A stretch of 64,000 nucleotides of DNA from Spirochaetia bacterium 38H-sp. GTDB lineage: Bacteria > Spirochaetota > Spirochaetia > Winmispirales > Winmispiraceae. The notes under the pieces were generated by a model. The model had not been told where the DNA came from. It saw nothing but the letters and a program-made list of their open reading frames with translations, and did no database searches. The stretch's first letter is position 1, and each line of letters begins with the position of its first letter. The stretch lies in contig JBCHKQ010000001.1 of NCBI GenBank assembly GCA_039023545.1, positions 62,001 to 126,000 of the forward strand, given 5' to 3'. This document shows positions 52,191-60,068 of the stretch, in pieces. A program made the translations under genes and the position numbers.

Positions 52191-53690
52191 ATTCTGAATT
52201 AGAGACCTGACCAAAGGGATTACGACTCGTTCCTATTCCAATACATAAAACACCCCCAAAAAAAATTCTGAATTAGAGACCTGACCAAAGGGATTACGAC
52301 CTGTGTGTCCACAGGCTCTTTTGATTTCGTAATTAGATTCTGAATTAGAGACCTGACCAAAGGGATTACGACACAATTTTCGGTTTAACAACTTTTACGA
52401 TTTCTATAGTATTCTGAATTAGAGACCTGACCAAAGGGATTACGACAGACTTCAATTTCGAAGTCTCGATGCTCCTCTATAAATTCTGAATTAGAGACCT
52501 GACCAAAGGGATTACGACCCTACTAACAGCTTCTTTATTGTTTTTACTCCAATAATTCTGAATTAGAGACCTGACCAAAGGGATTACGACAAAAATTTTC
52601 TGTGTCCTGATTTTTTCTGCCCAAGCTAATTCTGAATTAGAGACCTGACCAAAGGGATTACGACGCAGACAGGAAAAAGCGATCATACTCATCTTTTACA
52701 AGATTCTGAATTAGAGACCTGACCAAAGGGATTACGACCTTATCCTCCGTTCTCCATCCTTTCCAAGCTTGCACAATTCTGAATTAGAGACCTGACCAAA
52801 GGGATTACGACGATTGTCAAGACTTCGATTTCGAAGTCTCGACGATTTATTCTGAATTAGAGACCTGACCAAAGGGATTACGACCAGGTAGCTTGTACCA
52901 TATAGCAACCTGCATGCAACAATTCTGAATTAGAGACCTGACCAAAGGGATTACGACAACTAAATTGGTCAACCTTTTATCACTCATAATATCCATTCTG
53001 AATTAGAGACCTGACCAAAGGGATTACGACAAGTTTTTGTTTACCATAAAACACCTCCAAAATAATTTAAATTCTGAATTAGAGACCTGACCAAAGGGAT
53101 TACGACCTTATGCTGTTTCCAATATTCCAGAAACACACTACCAGATTCTGAATTAGAGACCTGACCAAAGGGATTACGACACTATTTCTTTTCTTATACG
53201 AAACTTCCCACCTTGATTCTGAATTAGAGACCTGACCAAAGGGATTACGACTTACTTTATTCTTTTTATTTCTATCCATTCCTCAAATTCTGAATTAGAG
53301 ACCTGACCAAAGGGATTACGACCTTATATAACCAGATGTAATATAAAAAACTTGTATGTTAAATTCTGAATTAGAGACCTGACCAAAGGGATTACGACTT
53401 TCTTTATCCTCGTAAAAAATTCCTTTTTGAGCATCATTCTGAATTAGAGACCTGACCAAAGGGATTACGACTTACCGGTTTCGTCAACAACTGTCCCCTG
53501 TCCGCTCCAGAATTCTGAATTAGAGACCTGACCAAAGGGATTACGACAAGTAAGAATAACAAGCATTTTTTAACAAAAAATTATAAATTCTGAATTAGAG
53601 ACCTGACCAAAGGGATTACGACTTATCCTCAAGGCTCAGAATTTCTTCGTCCTCAAAACATTCTGAATTAGAGACCTGACCAAAGGGATT
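52191..53690 (+). CRISPR. CRISPR array: 21 repeats of 36 bp, 20 spacers
   Basis: Repeat units start at 52191, 52265, 52337, 52411, 52483, 52555, 52629, 52703, 52776, 52849, 52922, 52995, 53071, 53145, 53216, 53287, 53363, 53436, 53512, 53587 and 53660. The repeat begins ATTCTGAATTAGAGACC and ends AAAGGGATTACGAC; the first 20 copies appear identical and the last is cut to 31 bases. Spacers are 35-40 bases and all different. The last eight bases, ATTACGAC, would be the crRNA 5' handle (compare ATTGAAAC in other type III systems), so transcription runs away from the cas genes. Spacers 4 and 9, and 1 and 12, are related pairs. T-rich sequence follows at 53698-53720. Confidence 0.98.
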
Positions 53691-53824
53691 GTTCAAAAAA
53701 ACTTTTTTTTTGATTTTTTATTATTAGCTATTTATTATGAGATATTGTTGTATTGTAATTCTGTTTTTTGCTGGATGTCTAAATTGCAGTAAATATTAAT
53801 TGTTCCTAATTGCTAACAGGCTGC

Positions 53825-53866
53825 CTGCCAGAGGCAGGCAGCCCGTAAGGGCTGCCGTTCGGTTTA
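53825..53866 (-). repeat. CCGAACG hairpin element, right direct repeat of the CRISPR island
   Basis: Identical over 42 bases, same orientation, to 41029-41070. On the minus strand it begins TAAACCGAACG, and that TAA is the fumC stop codon. Confidence 0.88.
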
Positions 53867-55261
53867 CTTTTTGGGTCTTGTCATGTCAACGGGGTTCACG
53901 AGTTTTTCAAAGTCTTCTTCTGCTATGAGGCCTAGCTTCTTTGCTGCTTCTTTAAGTGTAAGGCCTTCTTTATGGGCGGTTTTTGCTATGAGTGCTGCGT
54001 TTTCATAACCTATGTGCGGGGTCAGGGCTGTTACAAGCATGAGCGAGTTGGTGAGGTGGTCAGATATTTTTTTTGTGTTTGCCTGAAGTCCGATGAGGCA
54101 GTTCTCCGTAAAGCTTGTTATTGCGTCGGAAAGAAGCTGGATGGAGGTGAGTGTGTTGTGTATGATGAGGGGTTTGTATACGTTGAGTTCCAAATGGCCA
54201 CTTAGGCAGGCTGTGCTTGTGGCTGCACTTAGGCCGGTTGTTTGTACGCATACCATCGTGAGGGCTTCTGCTTGTGTGGGGTTTACTTTGCCGGGCATTA
54301 TGGAGCTTCCGGGTTCGTTCTCAGGAAGAAGGAGTTCTCCAAGTCCGCAACGGGGGCCAGAGCCCATGAGACGGATGTCGTTGGCTATCTTATGCAGGGC
54401 TGAGGCAAGGGAGGTGAGTGCTCCGGCAAGGGCAGAGAAGGTGTCATGGGCTGCCATTGCCTGTGCAGGGTTGTCCATAGGGGAGAGCTTCAGCTTGGTA
54501 TATAAGGATAGGTGTTGCGCTGCTCTTTCTGCAAAGCCTGGAGGGGTGTTGAGGCCAGTTCCTACTGCGGTTCCACCTATTGGTATGTGTGTGAGTTCTT
54601 CTGCTGTGTTTTCTATTCTTTTTTTTGCACTTGTAAGTTGATCATGGTATGTGGCAAATTCTTGTCCAAGGGTTATGGGAACAGCGTCCTGCATGTGTGT
54701 TCTGCCTATTTTTACTATGTCTTTAAATTCTGTGGCTTTTTGTGTGAGTGTGTTTATCATTTTTTCTAGTGCGGGATACAGCTGGTCTCTAAGTGCCATA
54801 AGTGTAGAGATGTGCATTGCGACAGGGAATGTGTCATTTGAGGATTGGGAGCGGTTTACATGGTCGTTGGGGTGTACGGGTTTTTTTGTGCCTGGTTCTG
54901 AGCCTAGGCTTGTATTGGCAATGTTGGCTATTACTTCGTTGAGGTTCATGTTGGTTTGTGTTCCGCTTCCTGTCTGCCAGATTTTTAGGGGAAAGTGTTT
55001 TGCTATGTCTTCTTCTGTGATGCTATCACAGGCTTTTTTTATGGCTTCTGCTATGTCTTTTTGCAGGGTGTTGCATTCATAGTTTGCAGTTGCACAGGCT
55101 TTTTTTATTGCAAGGTATGAGCGTATAAATATTGGCGGAAAGGTTTCCTGTCCTATTCTAAAGTTTTCCAGTGAGCGTTGTGTCTGCGCTCCCCACATAG
55201 CGTTTATGGGAACTTTTACTTCTCCCATGGTGTCTGTTTCTATTCTATGGTTTTGTTTCAT
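53864..55261 (-). CDS. fumC: Fumarate hydratase class II
   Basis: Interconverts fumarate and malate; oxygen-stable, Fe-S-free class II enzyme of 465 residues. Visible motifs: GSGTQTNMNLNEVIAN, HPNDHVNRSQSSNDTFP and the family signature GSSIMPGKVNPTQAE. The ATG at 55261 has AGAGGAA upstream. The stop codon is formed by the boundary of the hairpin element. Third codon positions are G/T-rich on the plus strand, unlike the A-rich CRISPR genes next door, marking the island border. Confidence 0.95.
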   Translation of the reverse strand: MKQNHRIETDTMGEVKVPINAMWGAQTQRSLENFRIGQETFPPIFIRSYLAIKKACATANYECNTLQKDIAEAIKKACDSITEEDIAKHFPLKIWQTGSGTQTNMNLNEVIANIANTSLGSEPGTKKPVHPNDHVNRSQSSNDTFPVAMHISTLMALRDQLYPALEKMINTLTQKATEFKDIVKIGRTHMQDAVPITLGQEFATYHDQLTSAKKRIENTAEELTHIPIGGTAVGTGLNTPPGFAERAAQHLSLYTKLKLSPMDNPAQAMAAHDTFSALAGALTSLASALHKIANDIRLMGSGPRCGLGELLLPENEPGSSIMPGKVNPTQAEALTMVCVQTTGLSAATSTACLSGHLELNVYKPLIIHNTLTSIQLLSDAITSFTENCLIGLQANTKKISDHLTNSLMLVTALTPHIGYENAALIAKTAHKEGLTLKEAAKKLGLIAEEDFEKLVNPVDMTRPKK

Positions 55262-55331
55262 CGTTTTTCCTCTTTTTTTGGTTTAGAGACAGGATAATCA
55301 AGTGGGAAGCAAAAGCCAAGATGGCAGAGGA

Positions 55332-55360
55332 TAAAAAAAGCCCCCTCATTGCGAGGGGGC
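55332..55360 (-). terminator. Terminator of the tRNA-Pro/tRNA-Arg transcript
   Basis: The stem GCCCCCTC/GAGGGGGC at 55340-55360 is followed on the minus strand by TTTTTTT, just past tRNA-Arg. Confidence 0.88.
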
Positions 55361-55364
55361 TAGG

Positions 55365-55438
55365 TACGCCCAAGAGGACTCGAACCTCTGACCCGCTGCT
55401 TAGAAGGCAGCTGCTCTATCCAGCTGAGCTATGGGCGC
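55365..55438 (-). tRNA. tRNA-Arg, anticodon TCT
   Basis: The minus strand folds into a cloverleaf: acceptor GCGCCCA with TGGGCGT, D-arm AGCTCAGCTGGATAGAGC, anticodon loop CTTCTAA giving TCT, and T-arm AGAGGTTCGAACCTCT. The CCA end is not encoded. Confidence 0.95.
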
Positions 55439-55444
55439 ATTTTG

Positions 55445-55517
55445 TCGGGATGAGAGGATTCGAACCTCCGGTCTCCTGCTCCCAAAGCAGGCGCCTTAGC
55501 CACTAGGCTACATCCCG
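55445..55517 (-). tRNA. tRNA-Pro, anticodon TGG
   Basis: The minus strand shows acceptor CGGGATG with CATCCCG, D-arm AGCCTAGTGGCTAAGGC, anticodon loop TTTGGGA giving TGG, and T-arm GGAGGTTCGAATCCTC. First gene of the two-tRNA transcript; CCA is not encoded. Confidence 0.95.
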
Positions 55518-55527
55518 TTAGTGCGCA

Positions 55528-55556
55528 ATTATACATATACGTGGCGTTATGGTCAA
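55528..55556 (-). promoter_or_regulatory. Promoter of the two-tRNA operon
   Basis: On the minus strand TTGACC (55556-55551), exactly 17 bases, and a perfect TATAAT (55533-55528), 10 bases before tRNA-Pro. The rest of the gap up to the cellulase (55557-55804) shows only T-rich sequence and a TATACT (55785-55790) that may be the cellulase -10 box. Confidence 0.85.
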
Positions 55557-55804
55557 GATATGATGCTTTTTTGTGTAGTTCTTTTTGTGTTTATTGTCTT
55601 CAGTTTGATGGGATATATGTTGTGTATCGCATTTTTTTATGTGCTTTTTAAAGGTGTGCCGCTTATTCTGTGGAAGATAATTATGTCTAAGTTTTTTTGT
55701 CGTATAACATGGTATTCTCAAATAGTACTTTTGGTTTATTTACAAGGTCAAATAACGTGGTAAAATTGGACATTCTAGAGATTCTATACTTTTGGGGAGG
55801 TTTC

Positions 55805-58234
55805 ATGAAGAAATCCTTTAAAATGCTGGCAGTTATGCTGCTCCTGCTAGCTTTTCTCTCTTCTTCCTGTTCTCTTATAACAGGAAATTCTGAGCAGCAA
55901 GGTATAAGTGCCAATGTAGCAAGGGCTGCAGGTACTTATAATTATGCCGAGGCTCTGCAGAAGGCTATTTACTTCTATGAGGCTCAGCAGGCTGGTCCTC
56001 TGCCGGAATGGAACCGTGTAGAGTGGCGCGGCGATGCTACCATGAACGATGCTGTTCTTGGCGGCTGGTACGATGCCGGTGACCATGTCAAGTTTAATCT
56101 GCCTATGTCTTATACAGCAAGTATGATGGGTTGGGAAATCTATGAGTATGCTTCCTATTTCCAGCAGGCAGGTCAGCTTGATATTCTCAAAAACAACCTC
56201 AAGTTTACTCTTGACTATCTTGCCAATTGTTGGGATGGCAATACTTATGTTTACCAGATTGGCGATGGTGGAAAGGATCACTCATGGTGGGGTCCTGTTG
56301 AGGTTATAGAGAAGGAGGCTCAGGCCGGTAATCGTCCTGCTTTCTCTGCAAGTCACGGTCTTTCTGCTGTTATGGGGCAGACTGCTGCTGCTCTTGCTCT
56401 TGGTTATTATGTTTTTAAAGAGCCTGTATACCTGCAGAAGGCAAAAGAACTTTTTGCAAGGGCTGATGCAGACAGGAGTGATGAAAACTATACAGCAGCA
56501 AGTGGCTATTATAACTCTTGGAGCGGATTTTATGATGAGCTTATGTGGGCTTCTGTATGGCTCTATGTTGCAACAGGAGATGCATCTTATCTGACCAAGG
56601 CTGAGTCCTATGTTCCTCTTCTCAATAGGCAGGGACAGACAACTGACATAGAGTACAAGTGGGGACATGCATGGGATGATTCTCACTACGGTGCGATGTT
56701 GATGCTGGCAAAGCTCACAGGAAAGCAGGAGTATATAGACTTTATTCATATGCATCTTGACTGGTGGGCAAATGGTGCCAATGGTTTTACTCCTGCAGGT
56801 CTTGCATGGCTTGATCAGTGGGGAAGCCTCCGCTATGCAACAACAGCTGCTTTTCTGGCTTTTGTCTATGCTGACTGGACAGGTGCGGATCCCGTGAGGG
56901 CTCAGACTTATAAGGCTTTTGCAGAAAAGCAGGTTAACTATGCTCTTGGTGATAATGAGCAGAAGAGAAGCTATGTCATAGGTTTTGGTGTAAATCCGCC
57001 TCAGCATCCTCACCACAGAACTTCTCACGGTTCATGGTCGGATCAGCAGACTGTACCAGATCATCACAGGCATATTCTCTACGGTGCTCTTGTAGGTGGT
57101 CCAGGAAAGGACGGTAGCTATGAGGATGATATTTCTAACTATGTTAACAATGAGGTTGCTTGCGATTATAATGCGGGTTTCTTGGGTGCTCTTGCCCGCA
57201 TGGTTGGAGAATATGGTGGAACACCTCTTTCCAACTTCCCTGAGCCTGAGGCTAGGCCCGACTACTCAGATGATGAGTTTTTTACAGAAGCTGCTCTCAA
57301 CAGCTCCGGTTCCAACTATACAGAGATAAAGGTTCTTGCCAACAACCGCTCTGCATGGCCTGCAAGGATGATAAAGGATCTTAGATTCCGTTATTATATT
57401 GATATATCAGAGCTTCTTGCCGCAGGCTATACTGCTGCTGATGTTACTGTTACTACCAATTATGTTGAATTCCCTGTAACTATATCTCCTCTCAAACAAT
57501 ACAGCGGAAGCATCTATTATGTGGAAGTTGCTTTTGTTGATGGTACGGATATATATCCTGGTGGTCAGAGCGAATATGCTGGCGAAGTACAGATGAGAAT
57601 TGCCGCTCCCATAGGTACAACAGTATGGGATCCAACAAATGATCCATCTTACCAGGGGCTTCCTCTTACAAGTACTGCCATAACAAAGACTCCCAATATT
57701 CCTATGTATGACGGAACTACTTTGATTTTTGGTAATGAGCCTGATGGAAGCACACCCACACCAACACCCACACCAACACCCACACCAACACCCACACCAA
57801 CACCCACACCAACACCCACACCAACACCCACACCAACACCCACACCAACACCAACACCAACACCAACACCAACACCAACACCCACACCCACACCAACACC
57901 CACACCCACACCTACACCTACACCTACTCCTACTCCTACTCCTACTCCTACTCCAACAGCTACACCTACTCCAACTCAGGGTACTTATGAGCTTATAACT
58001 CTGCCTTTTACTTACGACGGTGCCGGCGAGTTCTTCTGGAAGACAGATGCTTTTAGCACTACTGTTAACTGGAATAGGTTTATCAACTCATGGAATCTTG
58101 ATCTTCTTGACGTAAACGGCGTTGATATAACCAACACATGGACAGCCCAGCATACAATACCTGCTGCTGCAGATGGTTTCTGGTATATTCACTTTAAGTC
58201 TTCTGTTGCATGGGCACATGTAGAAATCAAATAA
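55805..58234 (+). CDS. GH9 cellulase lipoprotein with CBM3c and CBM64
   Basis: An 809-residue surface cellulase. Signal with lipobox and lipidated C22 (FLSSSC); GH9 catalytic domain at about 40-480 with DAGD (D90, D93; GGWYDAGDHVKFNLP) and the acid E450 in NEVACDYNAGF; a CBM3c-like domain at about 495-640; a Pro-Thr linker of about 75 residues; and a C-terminal CBM64-like domain (GTYELITLPFTYDGAGEFFW onward). GH9-CBM3c enzymes are usually processive endoglucanases. The start at 55805 has GGGGAGG upstream. First of three cellulase genes on this strand; lipid anchoring suggests cell-bound cellulose digestion. Confidence 0.93.
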   Translation: MKKSFKMLAVMLLLLAFLSSSCSLITGNSEQQGISANVARAAGTYNYAEALQKAIYFYEAQQAGPLPEWNRVEWRGDATMNDAVLGGWYDAGDHVKFNLPMSYTASMMGWEIYEYASYFQQAGQLDILKNNLKFTLDYLANCWDGNTYVYQIGDGGKDHSWWGPVEVIEKEAQAGNRPAFSASHGLSAVMGQTAAALALGYYVFKEPVYLQKAKELFARADADRSDENYTAASGYYNSWSGFYDELMWASVWLYVATGDASYLTKAESYVPLLNRQGQTTDIEYKWGHAWDDSHYGAMLMLAKLTGKQEYIDFIHMHLDWWANGANGFTPAGLAWLDQWGSLRYATTAAFLAFVYADWTGADPVRAQTYKAFAEKQVNYALGDNEQKRSYVIGFGVNPPQHPHHRTSHGSWSDQQTVPDHHRHILYGALVGGPGKDGSYEDDISNYVNNEVACDYNAGFLGALARMVGEYGGTPLSNFPEPEARPDYSDDEFFTEAALNSSGSNYTEIKVLANNRSAWPARMIKDLRFRYYIDISELLAAGYTAADVTVTTNYVEFPVTISPLKQYSGSIYYVEVAFVDGTDIYPGGQSEYAGEVQMRIAAPIGTTVWDPTNDPSYQGLPLTSTAITKTPNIPMYDGTTLIFGNEPDGSTPTPTPTPTPTPTPTPTPTPTPTPTPTPTPTPTPTPTPTPTPTPTPTPTPTPTPTPTPTPTPTPTPTPTATPTPTQGTYELITLPFTYDGAGEFFWKTDAFSTTVNWNRFINSWNLDLLDVNGVDITNTWTAQHTIPAAADGFWYIHFKSSVAWAHVEIK
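57935..58173 (+). repeat. CBM64 DNA module, copy 1
   Basis: These 239 bases (linker end and most of the CBM64 coding region) read identical to 59671-59909 in the GH5 gene. Identity stops abruptly at 58174, and the last 60 bases of this gene are diverged in sequence but similar in protein. Confidence 0.9.
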
Positions 58235-58250
58235 TTTTGTTTTACAACAA

Positions 58251-58279
58251 GGGGAGCAGCTATGCTGCTCCCCGTTCGG
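58251..58279 (+). repeat. CGTTCGG-ended hairpin, probable terminator between cellulase genes
   Basis: A strong stem GGGGAGCAGC/GCTGCTCCCC with a 3-base loop is followed by GTTCGG and TCTTTTATTT. It has the CGTTCGG end of the intergenic family but not the CTGCC tail, and probably terminates the first cellulase transcript. Confidence 0.7.
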
Positions 58280-58326
58280 TCTTTTATTTCTATTTTTATT
58301 AATATCAATATTTTACGGAGAAAAGA

Positions 58327-59970
58327 ATGAAAAGATTTTTTAAGATAACAGGCTTTTTGCTCCTGTTTACTGTGTTTTTTTCTTCCTGCAATCTGGCTTT
58401 TGACAGCAGTATAGAAAAGGCAGCTACTGCTCCTTCCCGCGCAACAAGTCTTTCTGTAGGAAGGCTTACTGGTATCAACTGGTTTGGTTTTGAAACCGGT
58501 AATTATGTTCTTCACGGTCTATGGGCTCGTGATTACAAGGGGGTATTAAAACAGATAGCTGATCTTGGTTTTAACACTATAAGAATTCCATGGTCTAATG
58601 AAATGCTGGATAAGACTCCCAGCTCCATACAGATCAATCCTTCTGCAAGCGATGCTTATACCGGAGAGCCGGGGCTCAATCTGGACCTTGCAGGTCTCAG
58701 TTCTCTTGAGGTTCTGGATAAGGTTATAGAAGAGGCTGCAAAGCTTGGACTCTATATAATTCTGGATAACCACTCAAGAAATGCAGACGGATATCTTAAC
58801 GAGACTCTCTGGTACACAGACACCGTATCAGAAGATAAATGGATTGCAGACTGGGTTATGATGGCCAAACGTTATAAAAATTATCCCAATGTCATAGGTA
58901 TGGACCTCAACAATGAGCCTCACGGTAACACCGGCATGGGACAGAAGCCCCCTGCAACATGGGGCTATAACCTCACAGAATACGGAAATACGGACTGGAA
59001 GGCTGCAGCCGAAAAGTGTGCAGCTGCTATTCTTGATGTAAACCCCAACGTATATATCCTTGTAGAAGGTGTAGAAGAGTATAAGGGCGAGACATACTGG
59101 TGGGGTGGAAATCTTGCAGGTGTTAGAGACTATCCCATAACTTCTATACCGGCAGACAAGCTGATCTATTCTCCTCATGAGTACGGTCCCGAGGTATACA
59201 ATCAGGCATGGTTTAGTGCTTCTGATTTTCCTTCCAATATGCCTGCTATATGGGATGAGCACTTCTGGTTTATATATAAAGAAGGAATTGCACCACTTCT
59301 GTTTGGCGAGTTTGGCATAAAGGAAGAGAGTGCGGCTGATCCCTCAAGTGTTGCTTATCAGTGGTTTACAACTTTTATGCAGTATGTGGGCGACAAGGCT
59401 TCCTGGACTTTCTGGGCACTTAACCCCAACTCAGGTGATACTGGCGGTATTCTAAAGGACGACTGGGTAAGTGTTAACACAGCAAAATACAACCTCATAA
59501 AACCCTATCTTGCAAATGCTCCCACTACACCACCCACAGCTACACCCACAGCTACACCCACAGCTACACCCACAGCTACACCCACAGCTACACCCACAGC
59601 TACACCCACAGCTACACCCACACCTACACCTACACCTACACCCACACCTACACCCACACCTACACCCACACCTACTCCTACTCCTACTCCAACAGCTACA
59701 CCTACTCCAACTCAGGGTACTTATGAGCTTATAACTCTGCCTTTTACTTACGACGGTGCCGGCGAGTTCTTCTGGAAGACAGATGCTTTTAGCACTACTG
59801 TTAACTGGAATAGGTTTATCAACTCATGGAATCTTGATCTTCTTGACGTAAACGGCGTTGATATAACCAACACATGGACAGCCCAGCATACAATACCTGC
59901 TGCTGCAGACGGATTCTGGTACATTCACTACAAAGGCTCAGTTCCATCATCCCATATTGAGATAAAATAA
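58327..59970 (+). CDS. GH5 endoglucanase lipoprotein with CBM64
   Basis: A 547-residue lipoprotein (lipobox FSSC, C21). GH5 (cellulase A) domain at about 45-390 with acid/base E197 in DLNNEPHG and nucleophile E328 in LLFGEFGI; the N-terminal RLTGINWFGFETGNYVLHGL is typical of GH5 cellulases. The linker switches from PTAT repeats to PT repeats and leads into the CBM64-like domain. A CGGAGAA site precedes the ATG. It would act with the two GH9 enzymes on cellulose at the cell surface. Confidence 0.93.
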   Translation: MKRFFKITGFLLLFTVFFSSCNLAFDSSIEKAATAPSRATSLSVGRLTGINWFGFETGNYVLHGLWARDYKGVLKQIADLGFNTIRIPWSNEMLDKTPSSIQINPSASDAYTGEPGLNLDLAGLSSLEVLDKVIEEAAKLGLYIILDNHSRNADGYLNETLWYTDTVSEDKWIADWVMMAKRYKNYPNVIGMDLNNEPHGNTGMGQKPPATWGYNLTEYGNTDWKAAAEKCAAAILDVNPNVYILVEGVEEYKGETYWWGGNLAGVRDYPITSIPADKLIYSPHEYGPEVYNQAWFSASDFPSNMPAIWDEHFWFIYKEGIAPLLFGEFGIKEESAADPSSVAYQWFTTFMQYVGDKASWTFWALNPNSGDTGGILKDDWVSVNTAKYNLIKPYLANAPTTPPTATPTATPTATPTATPTATPTATPTATPTPTPTPTPTPTPTPTPTPTPTPTPTATPTPTQGTYELITLPFTYDGAGEFFWKTDAFSTTVNWNRFINSWNLDLLDVNGVDITNTWTAQHTIPAAADGFWYIHYKGSVPSSHIEIK

Positions 59971-60015
59971 GCTCCATCTTCTCTCATTGGGGACCATCCG
60001 GTCCCCTCTCTTCTC
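59671..60015 (+). repeat. CBM64 DNA module with 3' terminator, copy 2
   Basis: Covers linker end, CBM64 coding region, stop, and the downstream terminator. Its first 239 bases match copy 1; the whole segment matches copy 3 (ending at 62441) except for one 3-base deletion in copy 3. Confidence 0.9.
59989..60013 (+). terminator. Terminator after the GH5 gene
   Basis: GGGGACC/GGTCCCC with an ATCC loop, followed by TCTCTTCT. Weak U-tract. The same hairpin is duplicated at 62415 after the third cellulase gene. Confidence 0.65.
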
Positions 60016-60068
60016 ATATCATCAGTCATCACAGCTAAATATCTATCTTATTAAACAAAGGAGAAATC

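Noticed and set aside
52477-52692. 71-residue minus-strand frame inside the CRISPR array
   Set aside because: It is built from repeat and spacer sequence; the protein-like parts are spacers 5 and 6, not a gene.
55521-55763. Hydrophobic 80-residue plus-strand frame
   Set aside because: It starts within the tRNA promoter region, has no ribosome-binding site and consists of T-rich DNA that naturally encodes F, L and V; a small membrane protein cannot be excluded.
57649-57911. Long Gly-Val frame on the minus strand
   Set aside because: It is the mirror of the Pro-Thr linker repeats of the GH9 gene and has no start context.
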